NCBI GenBank assembly: GCA_029213105.1
Contig: JARGNS010000065.1
Span: 1-11,787, forward strand
Direction: 5' to 3'
From: Planctomycetota bacterium
Lineage (GTDB): Bacteria; Planctomycetota; PLA2; JAEUHO01
Length of the DNA stretch: 11,787 nucleotides
Both the position numbers and the translations under genes were made by a program. The notes below the pieces were generated by a model, which was given only the letters and a program-made list of their open reading frames with translations, was not told the origin of the DNA and searched no databases. Positions 6,094-11,787 of this stretch are shown piece after piece (position 1 is the first letter of the stretch; every line of letters starts with the position of its first letter).

Positions 6094-7131
6094 ATGATGA
6101 TCGTGGAAGCCGTCCTTGCCCGCGCCCCCGTCAGAATCGACCTCGCCGGGGGCACCCTCGACATCTGGCCGATCAACCTCGCCCTGGGCCGCCCGGCCGT
6201 CACGGTCAACGCCGCCCTGGACCTGCCGGTCGAGGCCCGCGTGCGTCCGACCGCCGACGGCTCCATCCGCCTGGCGAGCCGCGACCTCGGCCAGGAGGTC
6301 ACCTACGCGGACCGCTCGGCGCTCGAGCTGGCACTGGCCGAGGGCCGCTGTCCGCTGGCCTTGCTCGGACTCGCCGCCCGGGCGGCGGACCTCGACGAGG
6401 GCTTCGCCCTGGAGACGCACTCGCCCCTGCCGGCCGGCAGCGGGCTCGGCGGTTCCTCCGCCCTGCTCGGGGCGGTGCTCGGCGCGCTGCATGCCGCCGC
6501 CGGGCGGGACATCGCGCCGCACGAGATCCAGCCCCTGGCCCAGGACGTCGAAACGGCGTTGCTCGGCACCCCCACCGGCTACCAGGACTACTTCCCGCCC
6601 CTGCTGGGGGGCTGCCTGGCGCTGGAGCGGCGGATCGGGGACCTCGTCGTGGATCGGCTGCCCGTGGACCTGGACGCGCTCGCGGCGCGCCTGCGGCTGG
6701 CCTACACGGGGGAGCCGCATGTCTCGGGCATCACCAACTGGGGCGTGGTGCGGGCCTACCTCGAGGGGGAGGCCACCACGGTGAACGCGCTCCAGGCCAT
6801 CGCCGGCCACGCGGCGCGGGTCCGGGCCGCCCTGGCCGAAGACGACCTGGACGCGGCCTTCGAGGCGATCCTGGCCGACGGCAACGCCCGCCGGACCATG
6901 GCCCCGGGCGTCTCCACCCCCGGCATCGAAGCGCTGGACGAGGCTGTCCGCGGCGCCGGGGCCCTGGGGAGCAAGATCTGCGGTGCCGGCGGAGGCGGCT
7001 GCGTCCTGATCCTGCTGCCGAACGCCGAGGCCGGACCGGCCGTGGACGAGGCCCTCGCCGCCGGCCCCTGGCAGCCGCTGCCCGTCGGGCTGGTCGAGGC
7101 CGGGCTCGTCGTCGAGCCCCTGGCGAACTAG
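6094..7131 (+). CDS. GHMP-family sugar kinase (heptose-7-phosphate / galactokinase-like)
   Basis: This is a cytoplasmic ATP-dependent small-molecule kinase. From ATG 6094 it has 345 residues. The N-terminal GHMP signature RAPVRIDLAGGTLDIW lies at 10-25. The glycine/serine ATP-binding loop PLPAGSGLGGSSALLG is at 111-126. TGYQDYF at 161-167, with the likely catalytic Asp165, precedes LLGG. The C-terminal glycine motif SKICGAGGGGCVLIL is at 293-307. The QD-x-n-GG arrangement is closest to the HddA (D-glycero-D-manno-heptose 7-phosphate kinase) branch, and the KDO-related genes nearby fit LPS sugar metabolism, but galactose, fucose or another sugar cannot be excluded. In-frame ATGs also occur at 6061 and 6097. 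An AGGAGG at 6070-6075 is 18 bases before 6094, too far for ideal use. The 5' end is only 45 bases from the expected start of the divergent hydrolase. Confidence 0.85.
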   Translation: MMIVEAVLARAPVRIDLAGGTLDIWPINLALGRPAVTVNAALDLPVEARVRPTADGSIRLASRDLGQEVTYADRSALELALAEGRCPLALLGLAARAADLDEGFALETHSPLPAGSGLGGSSALLGAVLGALHAAAGRDIAPHEIQPLAQDVETALLGTPTGYQDYFPPLLGGCLALERRIGDLVVDRLPVDLDALAARLRLAYTGEPHVSGITNWGVVRAYLEGEATTVNALQAIAGHAARVRAALAEDDLDAAFEAILADGNARRTMAPGVSTPGIEALDEAVRGAGALGSKICGAGGGGCVLILLPNAEAGPAVDEALAAGPWQPLPVGLVEAGLVVEPLAN

Positions 7132-7197
7132 GACCCGGGGCGGATCCCTCAACAGACGCTTCGTCCCCGGGCTCTCGGCGCTATGCTTCGGGCGCCC

Positions 7198-7431
7198 ATG
7201 AAAAAGCCGCTTACCTCTCTCGAGACCGCCACCTTCAACACGATCGTGGACACGCAGCACGAGTCGAACGGATGGTTGGACCTGACCCGGGTCTCCAGCC
7301 GCACGGCCCGCCACCTCGCGGATGTCCGTCAAGCCGCGGCGCGCCTCGCGCGCTATGGCCTCGTCACGATCGACGAACGCGCCGAGGACGAGCGCTGGCT
7401 CAAGTTCTCGATTCCGGATCCGGACGCCTAG
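7198..7431 (+). CDS. Small hypothetical protein, possibly winged-helix
   Basis: The product has 77 residues from ATG 7198; an ATG at 7183 would add five. I do not recognise a family. The layout looks like a compact winged helix-turn-helix: a first helix around residues 6-18 (LETATFNTIVDT), then WLDLTRVSSRTARHL, a putative recognition helix (VRQAAARLARYGL) and a closing strand pair ending WLKFSIP. Third positions are GC-rich, like the neighbours, which supports coding. It follows the sugar kinase by 66 bases on the same strand and converges on the acylase gene. A TATGCT at 7182-7187, 10 bases before the ATG, could be a -10 element of an almost leaderless promoter, but no good -35 is visible. 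It may be a small DNA-binding regulator; this is inference from shape only. Confidence 0.6.
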   Translation: MKKPLTSLETATFNTIVDTQHESNGWLDLTRVSSRTARHLADVRQAAARLARYGLVTIDERAEDERWLKFSIPDPDA

Positions 7432-7473
7432 ACCGCTTGCCGGTCGCGGACCGTCACGCGGCCGAGGCACTCC

Positions 7474-7510
7474 GCCGGCAGGTCCTACGCCGGCAGGTCC
7501 TACGCCGGCA
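7474..7510. repeat. 15-bp tandem repeat, about 2.5 copies, spanning the acylase stop codon
   Basis: The unit GCCGGCAGGTCCTAC occurs at 7474-7488 and 7489-7503 without mismatch, followed by the first seven bases again at 7504-7510. Read on the minus strand, it copies the last codons and the TAG of the acylase gene, so a second in-frame TAG (7485-7487) lies 15 bases after the first. The unit length is a multiple of three. It lies in the 68-base gap between convergent genes. Confidence 0.95.
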
Positions 7511-9890
7511 CGAAGCGCACGACCACGGCCTCGGGCGGCGGCGTCTCCAAGTGCATCGGCACGGTGTCGTAGGCACGCCACAGCGGCGTCAGGTCAGCGT
7601 AGTGCGGCGAGCCCACGTGGCCCGACTGCCCACCGAAGGTGATCATGCGCCCGGCCTGCGGATCGCCGAGGTCAATGGCGTGGCGGTAGCTCTGCCCCGC
7701 GATGACCGGACCCGGGCGCGCGTGCAGGTACTGGCCAGACACCACGCTGAACGGCCCCCCATCGGCGGGGAAGGGCGGCGGGTTGAAGGTCGCGGCCAAG
7801 GGGGCCGCGGCACCGGCCGGGTGCTTCAAGGCCAGGGTGTGGAACGAACCCCATGGGGCGTCGAGCGCCAGGCCGCGCGCATGCAGATCGGCCTCGGCGG
7901 CCTCGAGCGCGTCGCCGAGCAGGCGCGCGCGTTCGGCCGGCGGCGCCCACGGGTTCGCCTCGTTCTCGAAGGCATCGAGGAGCGCCGCATCGACGAGGTT
8001 GAGCACGCCCATCCAGTGCGCGCAGAGCTCCGTGCCGAGCTTGGCCTCGAACACGCGTAGCACGAGGTGGTGGTAGAGCAGGTGCCACGGCACGCCTCCG
8101 CGGTCGCTCGCGGCCTCCGCCCCATCCCACGAGCGCACCGCCTCGGCGAACGCCGTGAGGGTCGGACGCTGCGCGAGCGCTTCGTCGAGGTACGGATCGA
8201 GTACGGCGCGCCGGAAACGCCCGAGCGCAGCGCACACCGTGTCGGATTGCATGCGCAGCATGTCGTCGCGCGTGAGGTCCTCGCGCCCCGCCAGGAGTGC
8301 CGCGATGCGCTCCGCACGGTAGTCGGGCTCGTAGAGGTGGCTCAAGTACAGCGGGTAGGCGCCATCGGCCGGGGGATGGTTCGCCGACACGACCTCGTCG
8401 GCGGGGCCCAGGGTGCGATGCGGCAGCTCGTCGTGACGAGCCCAGCCATCCCAGTCCGACGCGCGCGTCGAGCCGTCGCGGGGCAGACTCGGATGTTCCA
8501 CGATCGAGCGCCGCGGCACGAAGCCGATCAACCGGTAGGCCGCGTCCCCGTGGGCGTCGGCCACCAGCAGGTTCTGGGCAGGCGATCCGTACGTGCGCGC
8601 GGCCGCCATCGCGTCGGCGACCGTGCGGCTGCGGCCGAGGCCCAGGAAAGCGTCGAGATCCCGCGTCGGTTCATGCAGGGCCATGCGCAAGGAGAACGCG
8701 GGGCCGCGGTAGCCCGGGAACGCATCGGTGAGCAGTGCCCCACGATGCGTTCGTCGCACGCGGAACAGGACGTCGTCGCCGCCCTTCACCGAGATGGTCT
8801 GGGTCTCGCAGGCAAGGTCCTCCCACACACCGTCCAGGCGGTAGCGCCCCCCGCCCTCGTCCAGCGACTCGGTCCAGAGGTCGCAGTCGTCGAGCATGCC
8901 GTTGGTCAACGCCCAGGCGATGGTCGGCGTACGACCGATCACCACCCCCGGCAGCCCCGGCAGCGAGCAGCCCACGGCCTGATAGCGCGGCCCGTGCAGG
9001 CTCGCGAGATACCAGATGGCCGGCAGGGAGAGCTCGAGATGCGGGTCGCTGGCCACGAGCGGCTTGCCGCTCGCCGTGCGTCCGCGGCCCACCATCCACG
9101 CGTTGCTGCCCGTCGGCGGTGCCGGCGGCACGAAGCGCAGGGCCTCGGCCAGTCCCTCGGCCACGAAGCGCGTATGGGCGAGGGCGTCCTCGCCGGGCAC
9201 GGGAGGCAGGATGCGGTCGAGGTGCTCCTGCGCGTCCTTCAGCCGATCGGCGATGGCCGCGATGACCGGGGCCGCGCGCCACTTGAAAGCGAGGCCGAGT
9301 GCCATGCCCTTCGCCACCAGGATGGAGTCCGTCGGCTTCCAGGCCTCGAGCGGCAGCCCCAGCAGGCGGTGCTCCAGGGGCCGACCGCGGCGCAGGCGCT
9401 CGATGCAGTGGTTCACGCCCTCCACGTAGGCCGTGAGCAGGGCACGGCCCTCGGGGCTGCCCTCGGCCCACACACGGTCCGCCGACGGCGCCAGGTCGAA
9501 GACACGCATGAGGCGATCGGCATCGACCGTCGTCGCGTCTTCCCCGAAGGGCGGCAGGGCGAGCCGACCGAGGGAGCGCTCCCCCACGACGGCCGCGAGG
9601 CCACCGCGCAGGACGCGCCGCATGATGTCCATCTGGAAGAAGCGGTCGCGCGCGTGCAGGAAGCCCTGCACCCGGAACGCATCGGGGTCGTTGCCGGCAC
9701 GCACATGCGGGATGCCGTACCCGTCCATGTGCACTTCGACCTCGCCCTGCAAGCCGGGCAGGTCGAGGGCGCCCTCCAGCGGAAGGATCGCACGGCGTGA
9801 GAGCGCACGCAGGGCGGGCGCGGCGGCCTTGCCGACCGCGGCGAGCAGCCCATCGAGAGGGCGACGCGAGCCGGCTACTCGTTGTGCCAC
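7500..9890 (-). CDS. Penicillin acylase family (S45) N-terminal-nucleophile amidohydrolase
   Basis: Members cleave amide bonds of acylated substrates (beta-lactams, acyl-homoserine lactones, other N-acyl compounds) after self-cleaving into alpha and beta chains. The precursor is 796 residues, normal for the family. The N-terminal alpha region has VHMDGYGIPHVRA at 53-65 and HARDRFFQMDIMRR at 79-92. The self-cleavage site and nucleophile are Gly261-Ser262 in TGSNAW. SDPHL (281-285), GRTPTIAWALTN (319-330), SANHPP and the C-terminal GGQSGHVGSPHYAD motif follow. The start is GTG at 9890, overlapping the upstream mutase gene by 16 bases, so translation is probably coupled. Unlike most family members it shows no clear Sec signal: the first 35 residues carry SRR twice and only a weakly apolar stretch interrupted by Lys21. 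It could be cytoplasmic, or poorly Tat-like. The substrate is unknown. It is the last gene of the operon. Confidence 0.92.
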   Translation of the reverse strand: MAQRVAGSRRPLDGLLAAVGKAAAPALRALSRRAILPLEGALDLPGLQGEVEVHMDGYGIPHVRAGNDPDAFRVQGFLHARDRFFQMDIMRRVLRGGLAAVVGERSLGRLALPPFGEDATTVDADRLMRVFDLAPSADRVWAEGSPEGRALLTAYVEGVNHCIERLRRGRPLEHRLLGLPLEAWKPTDSILVAKGMALGLAFKWRAAPVIAAIADRLKDAQEHLDRILPPVPGEDALAHTRFVAEGLAEALRFVPPAPPTGSNAWMVGRGRTASGKPLVASDPHLELSLPAIWYLASLHGPRYQAVGCSLPGLPGVVIGRTPTIAWALTNGMLDDCDLWTESLDEGGGRYRLDGVWEDLACETQTISVKGGDDVLFRVRRTHRGALLTDAFPGYRGPAFSLRMALHEPTRDLDAFLGLGRSRTVADAMAAARTYGSPAQNLLVADAHGDAAYRLIGFVPRRSIVEHPSLPRDGSTRASDWDGWARHDELPHRTLGPADEVVSANHPPADGAYPLYLSHLYEPDYRAERIAALLAGREDLTRDDMLRMQSDTVCAALGRFRRAVLDPYLDEALAQRPTLTAFAEAVRSWDGAEAASDRGGVPWHLLYHHLVLRVFEAKLGTELCAHWMGVLNLVDAALLDAFENEANPWAPPAERARLLGDALEAAEADLHARGLALDAPWGSFHTLALKHPAGAAAPLAATFNPPPFPADGGPFSVVSGQYLHARPGPVIAGQSYRHAIDLGDPQAGRMITFGGQSGHVGSPHYADLTPLWRAYDTVPMHLETPPPEAVVVRFVPA

Positions 9891-11281
9891 GTGCTGCCGA
9901 TGCCCTCGTAGGAGGCCAGTCGCTCGCGGAACAGCTCTTTGATGCGATCCATCGCCGCTTGGGTGCGCCCCTCGAAGACGAGCACGAGCTCGGGCAGGTT
10001 CGAAGACGGACGCACGAGCCCCCAGCCGTCCTCGAACGTCACGCGGGCGCCGTTGATGTCGTTGACGCGCTCGCCGAACTCGGCCTTGAAGTCGCTGACG
10101 ACGCGCTCGATGACGCCGTACTTGACCTCGTCCGCACAGTCGATGTGGATCTCGGGACTCGTGACGTACTGCGGCGCGCCGGCGAGCAGATCGCAGAGAG
10201 GCTTATCGCCTGCCGCGACGTACTCGGCCAGACGCAGGCCCGCGAAGATGCCGTCGTCGTAGCCGTGGAAGCCGTCACGGATGAAGATGTGCCCGCTGCG
10301 TTCTCCGGCGATCAGCGCGTCTTCCTCGATCATCTTCGACTTGATGTAGGAGTGCCCCGTCTTCCACATGAGGGGCCGTCCCCCATGGGCCTCGATATCT
10401 TCGGGCAACGCCTGCGTGCACTTCACGTCGAAGACGACGGTCGCCCCGGGGTTCTTCGCGAGCACGGGACGCGCCAGCATCATCAGGATGCGATCGGCGT
10501 TGATGTCGTTGCCCTCGTGGTCCTGCACGCCGAGGCGGTCGCCGTCGCCGTCGAAGCTGAAGCCGAGGTCGGCACCGGTCTCGCGCACCTTCGCGCGAAT
10601 GGCCTCCCGCGCCGACATCTCGCTCGGGTTGGGAAAGTGGTTCGGGAAGTCGGCGTCCGGCTCGCAGAAGAGCGGCACGACCTCGGCGCCGACGCGCTCG
10701 AACGCCTCGACGCAAAACAGCGCGGCCGTCCCGTTGCCGGGATCGAGCACGATCTTCAGCGGGCGCGCGAGCGACACGCGGCTGACCATGTCATCGAGGT
10801 AGGCCGCGCGCAGGTCGCGCTGCTCGATCCGACCCGAACCCGACGCGTAGGCCTCGGTCTCGATGATCGTCCGCAACTGCTCGATCTCGGGGCGCAGCAT
10901 CGTCTGCACGTAGTTGAGCGACATCTTGAGGCCGCTCCAGCCCTGGGGGTTGTGGCTCGCGGTGATCATGACGCCGGCGGGGCTGTCGAGGTGGATCTGC
11001 GCGAAGTAGAGCGTGGGCGAGAGGCCGCAGCCGATGTCGATCACGTCGACGCCGGACGCGGCGAGGCCCTCGGCAAAGCAGTCCCGCAGCCGGGCGCTGT
11101 AGTGCCGGAGGTCGTGGCAGATCACGACGCTCTCGAGACCGCGCTCACGCGCCAGCGTGCCGAAGCCGCGGCCCAGGGCGCGCATGTTGTCGTCCGTCAG
11201 TTCGTCGACGGCGTCGGGGAACACCTCGGGCACGCGGCCACGCACGTCGTACTCGCGGAAGAGGGTCGGCTTGATGCTCAT
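9875..11281 (-). CDS. Phosphomannomutase / phosphoglucomutase
   Basis: This cytoplasmic enzyme interconverts hexose 6- and 1-phosphates (mannose and/or glucose), supplying nucleotide-sugar precursors for LPS, exopolysaccharide or glycoproteins. At 468 residues it matches the AlgC/ManB-type alpha-phosphohexomutases. FREYDVRG at 8-15 is the usual start. The active-site phosphoserine is Ser109 in TASHNP, the metal loop DGDGDR is at 244-249, the sugar-specificity loop GERSGH is at 326-331, and the phosphate-binding loop RPSSNLPEL is at 424-432. All key residues are present. ATG at 11281 fits the family N-terminus. Only a weak TGAGG about 14 bases upstream could act as a ribosome site. It starts 13 bases after the isomerase stop and overlaps the acylase start by 16 bases. 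The gene could be named manB, algC or pgm; specificity cannot be read from the sequence. Confidence 0.95.
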   Translation of the reverse strand: MSIKPTLFREYDVRGRVPEVFPDAVDELTDDNMRALGRGFGTLARERGLESVVICHDLRHYSARLRDCFAEGLAASGVDVIDIGCGLSPTLYFAQIHLDSPAGVMITASHNPQGWSGLKMSLNYVQTMLRPEIEQLRTIIETEAYASGSGRIEQRDLRAAYLDDMVSRVSLARPLKIVLDPGNGTAALFCVEAFERVGAEVVPLFCEPDADFPNHFPNPSEMSAREAIRAKVRETGADLGFSFDGDGDRLGVQDHEGNDINADRILMMLARPVLAKNPGATVVFDVKCTQALPEDIEAHGGRPLMWKTGHSYIKSKMIEEDALIAGERSGHIFIRDGFHGYDDGIFAGLRLAEYVAAGDKPLCDLLAGAPQYVTSPEIHIDCADEVKYGVIERVVSDFKAEFGERVNDINGARVTFEDGWGLVRPSSNLPELVLVFEGRTQAAMDRIKELFRERLASYEGIGSTWHNE

Positions 11282-11294
11282 GGGGGAGAATGCC

Positions 11295-11787
11295 TCAGGA
11301 CTTGCGGTCGGCCGTCAGCCCCGCTTGGACGAGCGTATGGAGATGGACCATGCCCACCGGGCGGCCGTCGGCGTCGACGACGGGCAGCAGGTAGATGGGG
11401 CGCGGTTCGTGGCTCTCCATCGTGCGCAGGGCGTCGAGGGCCAGGGCCTCGCTCGCGACCGTCGTCGGCGCGCGGGTCATGAGCTCGCCGATCGGGCGTT
11501 CGAGGAGGTCCCCCACACTGCCCGACGCGTTCTGGATGCAGCGGCGCACATCGCCGTCGGTCAGGATGCCGACCAGCACGCCGGCGGCGTCGACGACGCT
11601 GGTGCCGCCGAGCGTACTCCCCGTGACGCGTTCGAGCGCTTCCTGGAAGGTGGCGTCGACCGCCACGACGGGGTTCGTGTGCTCGCCACGCAGCAGGTCC
11701 ACGATGCGCAGCGTGAGTTTCGTGCCGATGGCCCCACTCGGATGGAACAAGCGGTACTCGTCCGTGGTGAAGCCACGCCGCTCCATG
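11295..11787 (-). CDS. kdsD: Arabinose-5-phosphate isomerase (KdsD/KpsF type), C-terminal half; N-terminus outside window
   Basis: The full enzyme isomerises ribulose-5-phosphate to arabinose-5-phosphate, the first step to KDO of LPS inner core or capsule. Only about 164 C-terminal residues are visible. The linker after the missing SIS sugar-isomerase domain is typical: RRGFTTDEYRLFHPSGAIGTKL resembles the family's HPGGALGRKL segment. Two CBS domains follow: the first around residues 37-85 with GILTDGDVRR, the second around 98-157 ending GMVHLHTLVQAG, which matches KdsD family C-termini well. The Met encoded at 11786 is almost certainly internal, since the protein would otherwise lack its catalytic domain. 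It stops in TGA 13 bases before the mutase gene, the two forming an operon with the acylase. Its presence implies a KDO-containing surface glycan. Confidence 0.9.
   Translation of the reverse strand, partial: MERRGFTTDEYRLFHPSGAIGTKLTLRIVDLLRGEHTNPVVAVDATFQEALERVTGSTLGGTSVVDAAGVLVGILTDGDVRRCIQNASGSVGDLLERPIGELMTRAPTTVASEALALDALRTMESHEPRPIYLLPVVDADGRPVGMVHLHTLVQAGLTADRKS

Noticed and set aside
7134..7171. CCCGGGG/CCCCGGG inverted repeat after the sugar kinase gene
   Set aside because: The 24-base loop and lack of a T-run make a terminator unlikely; GC-rich palindromes are common here.
7441..7453. CGGTC-GCG-GACCG mini hairpin after the small gene
   Set aside because: Only 5 bp with a 3-base loop and no T-run.
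6064..7581. Minus-strand open frame of 505 codons opposite the sugar kinase
   Set aside because: Shadow composition; the plus strand has complete GHMP kinase motifs.
8067..9800. Long plus-strand open frame of 577 codons opposite the acylase
   Set aside because: Antisense shadow of a gene with complete S45 motifs.
9797..11482. Long plus-strand open frame opposite the mutase and isomerase
   Set aside because: Antisense shadow; the minus strand carries all phosphohexomutase motifs.

Overview
The window is about 11.8 kb of very GC-rich bacterial DNA with tightly packed genes. It carries a tRNA-Thr and nine complete or nearly complete protein genes, plus one gene cut off at each window edge. The organism is probably a Gram-negative with an LPS-type envelope, because a KDO-pathway arabinose-5-phosphate isomerase lies at the right edge. 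The secreted protein that joins HEAT repeats, a Trp-rich tail and a von Willebrand A domain, together with the mostly weak Shine-Dalgarno sequences, resembles high-GC Planctomycetota. This placement is inference; Myxococcota or another deep-branching group is possible.

Layout, left to right. (1) Positions 1-332: a partial glycine-rich membrane protein (-) lies just downstream of tRNA-Thr(UGU) (-). (2) Positions 333-1478: chorismate synthase aroC (-). (3) Positions 1533-5153: a single-pass membrane protein with a helical, HEAT-like domain (+) meets, tail to tail with one base between stops, a two-gene minus-strand pair. That pair is a membrane-anchored HEAT protein followed by a secreted HEAT-VWA protein, with a 9-bp hairpin between them. 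This is the least understood block and the best candidate for an uncharacterised envelope system. (4) Positions 5297-7131: a PuuD-like class I glutamine amidotransferase-fold hydrolase (-), apparently broken by a one-base frameshift right at its start, is divergent from a GHMP-family sugar kinase (+). (5) Positions 7198-7431: a small, probably winged-helix protein (+). (6) Positions 7500-11787: a minus-strand operon reading kdsD-like isomerase, phosphomannomutase/phosphoglucomutase, then an S45-family N-terminal-nucleophile acylase. Its last two genes overlap by 16 bases. A 15-bp tandem repeat duplicates the acylase stop codon.

Functionally, the right half is linked to sugar-phosphate and envelope glycan metabolism (KDO precursor, mannose or glucose phosphate interconversion, perhaps a sugar kinase). 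The left half combines aromatic amino acid biosynthesis with HEAT-repeat envelope proteins of unknown role. I saw no CRISPR array, insertion sequence, phage gene or recognisable defence system. No stretch longer than 300 bases lacks a gene.
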